From Lihuaxuella thermophila (lineage in GTDB: Bacteria > Bacillota > Bacilli > Thermoactinomycetales > Thermoactinomycetaceae), in the NCBI RefSeq assembly GCF_900110165.1, contig NZ_FOCQ01000018.1, forward strand, positions 1 to 64,000: DNA of 64,000 bases. Reading direction: 5' to 3'. The notes beneath the pieces were generated by a model, which worked only from the letters and a program-made list of their open reading frames with translations, ran no database searches and was not told the origin of the DNA. Made by a program: the position numbers and the translations under genes. Positions 1-7,361 of the stretch are shown here, piece after piece; the stretch's first letter is position 1, and every line of letters begins with the position of its first letter.

Positions 1-803
1 CCTTGGTTTTCGCGAATCAGTTTGGTCGATAGCTTATGTAGAAAGTCATGCCTTGCGTTGACAATCTTTTCATGAATCTTTGCCACCTTGATTTTAGCTT
101 TGTGCCAATTCGCCCCCCCTTTTTGACGGCGGGACAAGATTCTTTGCCAGTGTGCCAGTTTCTTTTCATACTTCCTGAAAACCTTTGGAGCGTTGATTTT
201 TGTGCCATCCGAAAGGATGGCGAAGTTTTTTAAACCCAAGTCTACTCCGATGAATTTTTCTTTGTCCACCGGAACATAGGGACAGGCACTCATTTCACAA
301 AGGATCGAAACAAAAAACTTCCCGGCGGGGTTCCGCCGGATTGTCGCGGACAGAATTTTCCCCTCGATTTTACGCGATTTTGCAAACTTCACCCATCCCA
401 ATTTGGGAAGTTTGATTTGGTTGCCCACTACTTCGATTGTCGGTTTTCCTTTCTTTGGGTAGTTACATTGGCTCGTGTAAGACTGGACGGGATTTTTCCT
501 GCTTTTGAAGCGGGGACGGTCATTTTGTTTCTTGAAGAAACGGGAGAAGGCATCCGCCAAATTTTTCAATGCGTTTTGCAGGGAGGTAGAGTCTGCCTCT
601 TTCAACCATTCCCGCTCTTTCTTCAACTCAGTGAGCAGCTTGGAGCAAGCGTTGTAGGTCCATCCTTTCCCCGTTTGCTCGTACTGTTCATTCCACTTTG
701 CCAGAAAGTAGTTAAAGGTGAACCGGCTGCAACCAATGGATTTGTTAATGAGAGCCTCTTGTTCTTTGGTTGGATACAAACGAAATTTGAATGCCTTGTG
801 CAT
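1..803 (-). CDS. tnpB: TnpB (IS1341/OrfB-type RNA-guided endonuclease), 3' end outside window
   Basis: The frame starts at ATG 803 and is open to the window edge, giving 267 residues of what is normally a protein of about 370-400. The N-terminal HTH segment begins MHKAFKFRLYPTKEQEALI, typical of OrfB. A beta-rich domain follows, then the RuvC-I motif GVDLGLKNFA with the catalytic Asp. The other RuvC acidic residues and the zinc finger lie beyond the edge. The start is preceded by AGGAGG at the tail of tnpA, whose stop at 808-810 is only four bases upstream. TnpB proteins are known to be guide-RNA-directed nucleases that help retain the element. The visible part is intact, so this copy may still be active although its tnpA is broken. 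Confidence 0.93.
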   Translation of the reverse strand, partial: MHKAFKFRLYPTKEQEALINKSIGCSRFTFNYFLAKWNEQYEQTGKGWTYNACSKLLTELKKEREWLKEADSTSLQNALKNLADAFSRFFKKQNDRPRFKSRKNPVQSYTSQCNYPKKGKPTIEVVGNQIKLPKLGWVKFAKSRKIEGKILSATIRRNPAGKFFVSILCEMSACPYVPVDKEKFIGVDLGLKNFAILSDGTKINAPKVFRKYEKKLAHWQRILSRRQKGGANWHKAKIKVAKIHEKIVNARHDFLHKLSTKLIRENQ

Positions 804-807
804 GGAC

Positions 808-1192
808 TCACCTCCTTGTTTGGGTCTCCATGTACTGATTAACAACTTCCAGTGTGACCGTTCCAACGGTCGCAACAAAAGGGATGGGATTCGTGATTTC
901 AGATGTGGAAACTCTTTCCTCAATATTCGCGATGTGTACCCTTTGAGATGTTTAACTGCCCTGTGGATCCCAAACTCCGGGTCACATTGAATGAGCAAAT
1001 GCACATGATCGGGCATGATCTCCATACTTGAAACGTCACTTCCAGCTCTCTTGCTTTTTCCATGAACAGCTCTTTCAGCCGGTCACTTACAGGCGGAACC
1101 AGCACTTTCCGTCGATCCTTGTGACAAAAAACAATATGATACTTGCAATCATATACGACATTTCGATTACTTTGAACCGTTCCCAAATTCAT
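808..1192 (-). pseudogene. tnpA: tnpA, IS200-type Y1 transposase, frameshifted and internally deleted
   Basis: The start (ATG 1192, or GTG 1195) leads into NLGTVQSNRNVVYDCKYHIV, a standard TnpA N-terminus. The frame is lost at about 1025-1027, where the expected EMEIMPDHVH reading is displaced by one base. In the shifted frame the HUH-type motif MPDHVHLLIQ and the segment HRAVKHLKGYTSRILR can be read. A second lesion near 877-883 removes roughly 16 bases, where most relatives read LWTRSY. The end FVATVGTVTLEVVNQY, with the catalytic Tyr region, is present in yet another register, ending at TGA 808. At least two independent lesions mean the protein cannot be made, so movement would need a transposase in trans. 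Confidence 0.88.
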
Positions 1193-1365
1193 CACCTATT
1201 GCCAATTTTACAAACATTCATTAGACATGCACAAGGTATCTAATTGAGGGAACAAAAAAAGCAAAAGATGGTCAGGCTTGCGAGAGGGGGAAAACCATCC
1301 CCTCCCTCGCCTGACGCTCGCTCTCATCCCCATAGCTGAAGCCAGGGGTTTTCTCGCTCGCAAAG

Positions 1366-1558
1366 ATATAAAATCGATATTTTTTACGGAACCGGTATCA
1401 ATGGCTCCGCCGAACACATAAACAAACATGAACAGCATCATCAGCGGCGTTGCGGTTGCCGTGAGGATGGTGTCGATGTTTAATGAATGGCGCATGGAGC
1501 GTCCGGTCAAAACGATCGTATCACTGAGTTTAGTCTTGACTGTTGAAATGATCGGCAT
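1366..1558 (-). pseudogene. 5' fragment of an ABC-2 type (DrrB-like) permease, split by the IS
   Basis: The fragment encodes about 64 residues. They include SDTIVLTGRSMRHSLNIDT and the first membrane segment LMMLFMFVYVFGGAI, as in daunorubicin-resistance DrrB-family permeases. Its ATG overlaps the stop of the upstream ATPase gene (TGATG), showing an original ATPase-permease operon. After IDF the frame runs into insertion-sequence DNA, and the remainder of the permease would lie left of the window. The fragment lacks five of the usual six membrane helices and is not expected to function. Confidence 0.85.
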
Positions 1559-2505
1559 CAGGCATCTGCCCTTTCATAATTTTCCCCGATAATCGTAAGG
1601 AAAACATCCTCCAGTGTCGGTTGTTTTTGCAAACATTCATCCACAGGTATGCCTGCATGTTCAAGCCGATTCAGAATGGCTGTCAATTGCTTTATACTCC
1701 CGTCGGTCGTAACCTTAAGCATGTGATGCTCTCTATGAAGATTTACGTAATCCCCACCGAGTATATCGTGTGCCCGATGCACATCTTGTTCATGACGGAA
1801 CTTCAGTTCAATATGTCCGCGCGGAAGCAACTTTTTTAATTGTGTGGGAGTTCCTTCCGCAACAATTTTTCCTTCATGGAGAATGGCGATCTGGTCGGCA
1901 AGCTGTTCGGCCTCTTCCAAATATTGCGTTGTCAGAAATACGGTAGTGCCTGAATGGGCAAGGTTTTTGATAATTTTCCATAATGCGATTCGGCTTTGTG
2001 GATCTCATCCGGTGGTTGGTTCGTCAAAAAAGATAACGGGCGGATTGCCGATCAAGCCCATCGCCAGGTCGAGCCGTCTCCGCATCCCGCCGGAATAAGT
2101 GGAAACCTTCCGATCGGCGGCGTCAAGTAACTGGACCTGTTCAAGCAGCTCATCCGCCTTTTTATTCGCATCAGGAAGATGGCGCAGTTTGCCGATCATG
2201 CGCAAATTCTCCCTTCCGGTTAACAAAGGGTCGACTGCTGCGTACTGTCCGGTCAAACTGATTTTTTCCCGTACCCGATCCGATTGGCGGACAACATCAA
2301 ATCCACAAATCTCCACCTTTCCCTTGTCGGGCTTGAGCAAGGTGGTAAGGATTTTAACCGTTGTCGTTTTCCCCGCACCATTGGAGCCAAGCAAGGCAAA
2401 AATACTTCCCTTTTGTACAGTCAAATCAATTTTCTTCAGCACTTTCAAATTCTTATAGGACTTTTCAAGCCCATTGACTGAAATAACGGTATTCGTTTGC
2501 ATCAT
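1558..2505 (-). pseudogene. DrrA-like ABC transporter ATPase with an in-frame stop
   Basis: This ATP-binding subunit of a DrrAB-type exporter is 315 codons long from ATG 2505, which has an AGGAGG site six bases upstream. It shows Walker A GSNGAGKTTT, signature YSGGMRRRLD and Walker B VIFFDEPTTG. Directly after TTG, the expected Leu of the D-loop GLDP is replaced by TGA (2005-2007). The frame then continues normally (DPQSRIALW, then the C-terminal domain to 1558). A single base change would restore it, so this is either a recent nonsense mutation or a sequencing error. Because the permease partner is also destroyed by the IS, decay of the whole transporter is the simpler reading. The N-terminal half alone would lack the D-loop and H-loop. 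Confidence 0.9.
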
Positions 2506-2576
2506 TTGGTTCCTCCTGATAAAAACGCCATTACTCCTTAGGGAACTTACGCTCCGGACCGTTCATTTGGCGGAAA

Positions 2577-3293
2577 CTAAATGACGGTGACATTTGTCAA
2601 ATTTGCCTTATAACCTTTCAAAATAGCATAAGTCAACTTATCCATCGTCGCACCGTCAAAAATAGCGTCTTTTACCTTCGTTTTAAAAGAAACATTTCTA
2701 AAAACGGCATTTTTAAAAGAGGTTCCCTTTAACCCGGCAAAATCAAAAACAGTACCCGTAAAAATTTGATTATCAAAACAGATCCCGGACAAATCTGTAT
2801 AGCTAAAATCCGTATTCGTGAGAATGCATTGATTAAACGTGGCTCCTCTCAGGTCGCACCATGTCAATTTTGCTCCAGTAAGATTGGCGCAATCAAACGT
2901 TACCTGTCTCAAATCACTGCTGTTAAAGGAACTATTTGTTAAATCTGAACCACTAAAATCTGATCCTTTTAAAGCACAGGATTTAAAGTTTCCATTGTGC
3001 AATGTAACGCCTTTAAAATCGGAATTTCGCAGATCTGTTTCTGAAAAATCCCTTAACACCGTCTGCTTCAGCTCTCTTGTCTTTTCAGTGATACTGTCGA
3101 TGATCTCTGAGATATCTCCAATGGAGCTGATAGTCATACGGTAAGCAGCTTCGTCGTCATAACCCTGCTTTTGCAAATCATTCAGCTTCTCCTGCAAATC
3201 AATCAACAACTCTTCTTTCAATTCCTTCACCGGTTGCAAATCCTCGTAGGGTGAAAATAAGCTATCCAAATATTTCTTTAATTTTTCACTCAT
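2577..3293 (-). CDS. Pentapeptide-repeat protein with a permease-prefix-like N-terminus
   Basis: The protein has 238 residues from ATG 3293. This start is chosen because AGGAAGGTGG lies eight bases upstream; an in-frame GTG at 3305 would sit on that site. Residues 1-75 are a charged helical segment (MSEKLKKYLDSLF ... GDISEIIDSI) resembling the short cytosolic prefix domain found beside PadR regulators and ABC-2 permeases. The rest is a run of A(D/N)Lxx pentapeptides such as ETDLRNSDF, GSDLTNSSF and CDLRGATF, expected to fold as a right-handed beta helix. It overlaps the end of padR by eight bases and is followed by the broken DrrAB genes, so it probably belongs to one PadR-controlled operon. 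Its biochemical role is unknown. Confidence 0.8.
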   Translation of the reverse strand: MSEKLKKYLDSLFSPYEDLQPVKELKEELLIDLQEKLNDLQKQGYDDEAAYRMTISSIGDISEIIDSITEKTRELKQTVLRDFSETDLRNSDFKGVTLHNGNFKSCALKGSDFSGSDLTNSSFNSSDLRQVTFDCANLTGAKLTWCDLRGATFNQCILTNTDFSYTDLSGICFDNQIFTGTVFDFAGLKGTSFKNAVFRNVSFKTKVKDAIFDGATMDKLTYAILKGYKANLTNVTVI

Positions 3294-3642
3294 TTTTATG
3301 GCCACCTTCCTCTTGTAATAATCGATCCAGAATACGTTTGGTGAGCTCCCAATTTTTTTTGTTTTCCAAATAGGTTTTTCTCCCCTGATCGGTCAGCCTG
3401 TAGTACTTCCTCCGTCCGCCTTGCGTCGCTTCACCCCAATATGAAGTGATACAACCGTTTTTCTCAAGCCTCTTCAGGCTTGAATACATCGTTGCCTCTT
3501 TCAGTTCATACTCCCCACCGGAGATAGAATGGATTAATTTCGAGATTTCATACCCATATTTATCTCCGCCCATCAATAACTTCAAAATAATCGTATCTGT
3601 ATGTCCTCTTAGTAAATCCGAGGAGACTTCATGATTGACCAT
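3286..3642 (-). CDS. PadR-family transcriptional regulator
   Basis: This 118-residue winged-helix repressor of the short PadR type has the N-terminal HTH core ILKLLMGGDKYGYEISKLI. It continues EYELKEATMYSSLKRLEKNGC and TQGGRRKYYRLTDQGR, the recognition helix and wing of the family, followed by a short C-terminal helix for dimerisation. The start ATG 3642 has GGAGGTG upstream. PadR proteins usually repress their own operon and an adjacent multidrug exporter, and release DNA on binding a small molecule or cell-envelope drug. A perfect inverted repeat overlaps its promoter, consistent with autoregulation. The regulated exporter downstream is now broken. Confidence 0.92.
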   Translation of the reverse strand: MVNHEVSSDLLRGHTDTIILKLLMGGDKYGYEISKLIHSISGGEYELKEATMYSSLKRLEKNGCITSYWGEATQGGRRKYYRLTDQGRKTYLENKKNWELTKRILDRLLQEEGGHKNE

Positions 3643-3653
3643 AGTGTCACCTC

Positions 3654-3691
3654 CATAGTACTACTATAAAACACAGTACTATGATCGTCAA
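3654..3691 (-). promoter_or_regulatory. padR promoter with operator-like inverted repeat
   Basis: On the minus strand TTGACG (3691-3686) and TATAGT (3668-3663) are separated by 17 bases, a good sigma-A promoter. A perfect 9-base inverted repeat, CATAGTACT at 3654-3662 and AGTACTATG at 3675-3683, brackets the -10 box. A dimer bound there would block RNA polymerase. Autorepression by PadR is inferred. Confidence 0.8.
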
Positions 3692-3715
3692 GGTATTATT
3701 ACGATTAATTTACCT

Positions 3716-3745
3716 TTGACATCATTATATAATGATTGTCATAAT
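3716..3745 (+). promoter_or_regulatory. Promoter with a 16-base palindrome in the spacer
   Basis: TTGACA (3716-3721) and CATAAT (3740-3745) lie 18 bases apart. The perfect palindrome ATCATTATATAATGAT (3721-3736) fills the spacer. It faces right, toward the VOC-gene remnant at 3975 and the signal peptidase gene. The palindrome is AT-rich and vaguely like PerR/Fur-type operators, but no regulator can be assigned. No other gene is visible in the 332 bases between padR and the remnant. Confidence 0.5.
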
Positions 3746-3974
3746 TTGGCGACGTAACCAAAGTCAGCCTTCAACTTCTCACGCATTCAGCAAGTATAAC
3801 CTCGGATGTTTGAATGCGAATCGAACGGTCAGAATGAGGAACATTTACCTCAAACAAAGTCGATTGAATTACCGGTTTCTCCCTTTTACTCCCATCTTAC
3901 GCATTGACCCGATAGCGAATGTATGTTCTAATATAGGAAGTGTTTGTTTCTTCGAAAATAAGGAGGAGAAACTC

Positions 3975-4069
3975 ATGGGTGGAAAAATCAAAAAATCACA
4001 ACAAATTTGTGGTTTGATTCACAAGCAGAAGAGGCTGCAACGTTTTACGTCATTATTCAACACCAGTGA
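3975..4069 (+). pseudogene. Remnant of a PhnB-like VOC-superfamily gene
   Basis: An AGGAGGAG site precedes ATG 3975. After about six codons the reading matches a PhnB-like VOC N-terminus only in another frame (from 3992): KITTNLWFDSQAEEAATFYV, the start of the 3-demethylubiquinone-methyltransferase/PhnB-like VOC family. One extra A in the A-tract at 3989-3994 would join start and match. The homologous part ends after about 20 residues at TGA 4067, and nothing of the remaining 110 or so residues is present. The ATG frame as it stands encodes only a 32-residue peptide without similarity that I recognise. This is a doubly damaged relic. Confidence 0.6.
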
Positions 4070-4106
4070 GTGATATGTAAAATAAATTCGTTTGAAAGGA
4101 ATCCTT

Positions 4107-4607
4107 ATGCGAAGACACATAGCCAACTTGTTTGTTGTGATGACAAGTGCAGTTTTCATCTTGATTTTTACTATCTTTTACTTCTATGACTGGTACATAC
4201 TTGTTGGAAAAAGTATGCTTCCTACATTTCAGGAAAGAGACATCGTACTTGTTAACACTCAAACTGAAAGGTTCAAAAGAGGGGATCTTATACTTTTTGA
4301 CTTTAAGTTTAAAGGAAAGAGCATACACTTTAATAAAAGAATTGTCGGTTTACCCGGTGATCAAGTAGAAGCCAAAGGCCAACAATTACTGGTTAATGGG
4401 AAACCATTTTATTCGATGGCAAACTTACCAGGAAGAAACGTTTCTGACTTCAAGTCCGTAAAAGTTCCTCAGGGACATATTTTCGTAATGGGAGATAATA
4501 CAGATCAGAGCATTGATAGCCGTATGTTTGGACCCATTCCTATGAACCGGATCATTGGACGAATAGATATAATCATATTTCCCTTTTCCAGATTAAAATT
4601 TTTATGA
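4107..4607 (+). CDS. Signal peptidase I (type I leader peptidase)
   Basis: This membrane-anchored serine protease of 166 residues removes signal peptides from secreted proteins. ATG 4107 is chosen because GAAAGGA lies six bases upstream; a TTG at 4092 precedes that site. A single N-terminal membrane segment occupies residues 9-27. Box B GKSMLPT carries the catalytic Ser36, box D KRIVGLPGD the general-base Lys77, and box E GDNTDQSIDSR the family signature. Its length fits the short Gram-positive (SipS-like) type. The next genes encode a membrane protein and a toxin, so a role in export of that island's products is possible. The main housekeeping enzyme may be encoded elsewhere. Confidence 0.95.
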   Translation: MRRHIANLFVVMTSAVFILIFTIFYFYDWYILVGKSMLPTFQERDIVLVNTQTERFKRGDLILFDFKFKGKSIHFNKRIVGLPGDQVEAKGQQLLVNGKPFYSMANLPGRNVSDFKSVKVPQGHIFVMGDNTDQSIDSRMFGPIPMNRIIGRIDIIIFPFSRLKFL

Positions 4608-4688
4608 TTTTTCCATTTTATTGTATTAATCGAAAGAGACTGACTGTATAATATCATTAGAACTAATTTGAAAAGGAGAATAAATACG

Positions 4689-5297
4689 ATGATGGGCTTT
4701 TTAAGTTTCGTTTTAAAAGAGCCTCGTCAAACCCTGCGTGATATTCTTGAATCTTCTTTCTCTACATTTATGTGGTTGGCTCCTCTGGCTTTCTTGGGCG
4801 GTATTTACGATATGTTCGATAATTCAATTCGAGTCAGTAACGGAGACAAAATGAGTTTAATGGAAATTATTATCCTGTGTATGGGCTTTGGAATCATTTG
4901 GGGAGTCCTTTCATGGCTTTTGGAGGCGGCATTGTTACTGGGCTTTGGCCGTTTGTTCTCCGGGACGGCAACCTGGAGGGATACGCTGACGGCTACAGCC
5001 TGGGGAAGAGCTCCACTCGTCATTTCTCTTCTCTTGTTCTTTCTCCCGATGATGCTGACTTTTGGGGTTGGAATGTTTCAATCCGAGAGTCCGACCAATG
5101 CGGTACAGGATGTGCTGGGTTTTTTGTACACTGTGATCTATCTGGTGCTTTTCGTATTTTACTATTATCTCAATAGTCATTTCGTTGCAGAAGTCCATGA
5201 GTTTGCTTCTGCCTGGAAGGGGTTCGGGGTGTTCATTCTTTCTAAACTCGTCTATTTCATAGTGATTGTCCTGCTGTTTCTTTTGGTTGGCTTGTAG
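4689..5297 (+). CDS. Yip1-like multi-pass membrane protein
   Basis: The protein has 202 residues from ATG 4689, with AAAAGGAG about nine bases upstream. It is very hydrophobic, with about five predicted membrane segments: around the WLAPLAFLGG, IILCMGFGIIWGVLSWLLEA, LVISLLLFFLPMML, LGFLYTVIYLVLFVFYYYL and VYFIVIVLLFLLVGL stretches. The pattern is that of the Yip1/YIF1 domain family in Firmicutes, whose biochemical role is not established. It ends 38 bases before the toxin gene, with a fresh ribosome binding site between, so the two are probably cotranscribed. It could be a partner in placing or exporting the toxin, but that is inference from position only. A weak promoter (TTGTAT 4621, TATAAT 4647) precedes it. 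Confidence 0.65.
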   Translation: MMGFLSFVLKEPRQTLRDILESSFSTFMWLAPLAFLGGIYDMFDNSIRVSNGDKMSLMEIIILCMGFGIIWGVLSWLLEAALLLGFGRLFSGTATWRDTLTATAWGRAPLVISLLLFFLPMMLTFGVGMFQSESPTNAVQDVLGFLYTVIYLVLFVFYYYLNSHFVAEVHEFASAWKGFGVFILSKLVYFIVIVLLFLLVGL

Positions 5298-5335
5298 GAA
5301 CTTACCTCTATAACAGAAGAAAGGAGGTTCTTTTT

Positions 5336-6724
5336 TTGCCTCAATGGATCAGAAAATTGGGAAGAGTGCTAAGCGGGAGAAAAGGTTCTCCCTCCTTGGA
5401 ATATGTGATCATCATTGCGGCAGGGGCCATACTTGCAGGGATTCTGGTTGCGCTTTTACAAGATGAGCGATCCATCTCCAATCTGTTAAAAGAAAAAGTG
5501 GAACAAGCGATTGATGGCAAAAACATCCCCAACCCTCCATCTCCTCAGAACCCTGATCTTCAACTTCATCATCCCCCTTTGCCGGAGGAAGGCAAAACAA
5601 CACAAACACCTATAAATACGGCAAATACCAATCAAGCATCATCCCCAAGCTTAAAAGACCGGATATTAAACTTTATCGTTCCTCCTCCAGGTCAATCGGC
5701 CGAAGAAACGTTATTTAAAATTCTGCGGTTTACCAATCCGGGACTTAATAATTTAGCCCGAATGACCGACAACTCGGTATGGCTGGCCAACAAATGGGAT
5801 CCATCAGGAAATGAAAAGGTAAACATTTTCGGACATGAACTTCCGGTAAAGAAACGTTCGGTGATTGACTTCGTTGTTGACCTGAACCCAGGTAAAAGTC
5901 TGGAAGAAGCAATGACGGGGAAGAACCGGATCACCGGTGAAAAACTAAGCGGATTTGATCGGGTGATTGCCGGAATAGGAAGCATTCCGCTTCCGGGTGA
6001 AGGACTGGCAGCCAAAGTAATCGGAAAATATGCGATCAAACCATTGGGCAAACATGTATTCGAGCCTGCCGCCAAAGGAATCGCCAAAAAACTGGATCGT
6101 TTATTAGGAAAAACCCAAAAGAAGATTGACGACTTTAAACGAAAACTGGACGATAAGATCGCGTGTAGCGCAGATGAAGAATGTCCTGAAATTAATAAAT
6201 GGGCAGAAGAGCAAAGGAAAAAAATAGATGAGGATCCGGATCTGTCTGAAGAAGAGAAAAGAGAGTTAAAGGAATTATATGAACAGGAAAGAAAACAGAA
6301 GCAGGAAGAATGGAGAAAAGAGAAAGCCGAAATAGCTGAGAAACAAAGAAAGGAACGAGAGGCAAAAGCGAAAGAAGAGGCTAAAAACGCAAAATGGACA
6401 CCTCATGGCGGAAAACATGTCCCCCCACCAAATAAAAGTTTTAAAGAAATTATTGAGATGACTAAAAACGGCAAACCAGCAAAGTATAAGCCTGGCATTG
6501 ATATAGAGAAAATAGAAAGGGAAGCTTGGGAAAAGGGAATTGAAGTTAACCCGGGGGAAGGAAAAGGGACAAGGTGGAAAATTATCGAGTTAGATGAAGT
6601 TGTAGGTGCCAGTGACGGACAAAAAACGAAATATATGCGTGTGGAATATTCAGCGAATACCATTCATGGACATCCGATTACTGAGTCCGAATATAAAAAA
6701 TTACTAAAAAGAAAGTTATACTAG
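5336..6724 (+). CDS. Polymorphic toxin with prepilin-like N-terminus, pre-toxin TG region and type-35-like C-terminal domain
   Basis: The protein has 462 residues. TTG 5336 is the only plausible start, with AAAGGAGG eight bases upstream. Residues 14-42 are a type IV/Flp prepilin-like segment: GRKG at 14-17, then SPSLE with Glu at +5 after Gly17, then a hydrophobic helix. Residues 60-120 are Pro-rich. Residues 172-222 carry DFVVDLNPGKSLEEAMTG and NRITGEKLSGFDRVIAGIG, a pre-toxin TG linker. Residues 260-352 are a charged coiled coil. Residues 355-462 (PHGGKHVPPPNKSFKEI ... YSANTIHGHPITESEY) resemble, from memory, polymorphic toxin type 35, thought to be a nuclease. The next gene starts 16 bases on and is a probable immunity gene. 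The family label of the tip is unverified, while the modular layout is visible directly. Confidence 0.82.
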   Translation: MPQWIRKLGRVLSGRKGSPSLEYVIIIAAGAILAGILVALLQDERSISNLLKEKVEQAIDGKNIPNPPSPQNPDLQLHHPPLPEEGKTTQTPINTANTNQASSPSLKDRILNFIVPPPGQSAEETLFKILRFTNPGLNNLARMTDNSVWLANKWDPSGNEKVNIFGHELPVKKRSVIDFVVDLNPGKSLEEAMTGKNRITGEKLSGFDRVIAGIGSIPLPGEGLAAKVIGKYAIKPLGKHVFEPAAKGIAKKLDRLLGKTQKKIDDFKRKLDDKIACSADEECPEINKWAEEQRKKIDEDPDLSEEEKRELKELYEQERKQKQEEWRKEKAEIAEKQRKEREAKAKEEAKNAKWTPHGGKHVPPPNKSFKEIIEMTKNGKPAKYKPGIDIEKIEREAWEKGIEVNPGEGKGTRWKIIELDEVVGASDGQKTKYMRVEYSANTIHGHPITESEYKKLLKRKLY

Positions 6725-6740
6725 TAAAAGGTGATCTAGC

Positions 6741-7055
6741 ATGATGATTGATGAAATAAATTTCAATCCTGGTGAAATTGTCTACAATGATTTCCATGTC
6801 AAAACCGATGTTCCTCTTGATCAACAAGTATTTTCGTTAAAAGAAGATATGCTTCAAGTTCATTTTCAAGAAGGGAAATATCTCATCGATGTGGGATGGT
6901 ATCCCAGTTTTGAAGAGAACGGCAGGTTTAAGGTGTTTGTAATTGAAAATTTTGATTGGGAAAAACCTTTGTTGGAAGAGGAAAGCTACAGTATAAACGA
7001 GTTGAAAATGGCATTAGAGAAAGCCATTCAGTTCATTAAAACAAAGATGCTATAG
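6741..7055 (+). CDS. Probable immunity protein for the adjacent toxin
   Basis: A small acidic cytoplasmic protein of 104 residues is encoded, with no signal peptide or membrane segment. AAAGGTGATC lies upstream of ATG 6741, which begins 16 bases after the toxin stop. Regions such as NPGEIVYNDFHV, EGKYLIDVGWYPSFEENGRFKVFVIENFDWEKPL and a C-terminal helix (INELKMALEKAIQFIKTKML) suggest an alpha/beta fold, as in many Imm proteins. I do not recognise its family. The assignment rests on size, charge and position directly behind a polymorphic toxin, where immunity genes normally lie. Confidence 0.65.
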   Translation: MMIDEINFNPGEIVYNDFHVKTDVPLDQQVFSLKEDMLQVHFQEGKYLIDVGWYPSFEENGRFKVFVIENFDWEKPLLEEESYSINELKMALEKAIQFIKTKML

Positions 7056-7235
7056 TTGACTCGGTTTTCTGATTACCTGTTCCTTTCTACATGAAGTATA
7101 TTTCGAGTGGTCTTCCCTAAAAGGTTTATTCAATACTTGACTTCGCTCAACTCCATTACTCTTTCAGTCATTTTCTGCTAAAATCTTACAGTCCCGTTTT
7201 TCACATTTTGTTTTGATCCTAACAAAAAAATATGA

Positions 7236-7361
7236 TTCAGTTGTGATACACATCATGGACGGTTTGCAGTATGTGATAAAAAAGGAAAGCATTTAGGCGA
7301 AGTTGACTTTGGTTTAGAACACTCAAAACCAGCTGACACTAAAGGTCATCATGATATTAGG
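7236..7361 (+). pseudogene. Displaced C-terminal tip of a nuclease-type toxin
   Basis: This stretch is open from the TGA at 7233-7235 and has no start codon or ribosome site of its own. It reads HGRFAVCDKKGKHLGEVDF, then a short linker, then KPADTKGHHDIRMKK. The KKGKHLGE...KPADxKG pattern is like the end of colicin/cytotoxic-RNase-type and related polymorphic toxin tips. It runs in frame into the next gene. It looks like an orphan toxin cassette left by recombination, as seen downstream of other polymorphic toxin genes. The exact toxin family is not certain. Confidence 0.6.

Larger units (their letters stand above)
1..1365 (-). mobile_element. IS200/IS605-family insertion sequence, partial
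   Basis: The element carries a degenerate Y1 tnpA followed by tnpB on the minus strand and continues past the left window edge. Its upstream end is marked by an imperfect hairpin with a bulge at 1328-1348 (CCCC...GGGG arms around a TTCA loop), the type of subterminal palindrome this family uses instead of inverted terminal repeats. It sits inside an ABC-2 permease reading frame, which stops resembling a permease at about 1366. The exact boundary is inferred to within about 15 bases. The right end, where a TnpB guide RNA would be encoded, is outside the window. Confidence 0.85.

Noticed and set aside
2005-2007. TGA in the ATPase as a selenocysteine or recoding site
   Set aside because: The position is normally Leu in the D-loop, no selenocysteine-insertion structure was noticed, and the partner permease is also broken.
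3732-4073. 113-residue plus-strand frame
   Set aside because: It lacks a ribosome site at its start and runs through the promoter palindrome region; only the VOC remnant in another frame has recognisable similarity.
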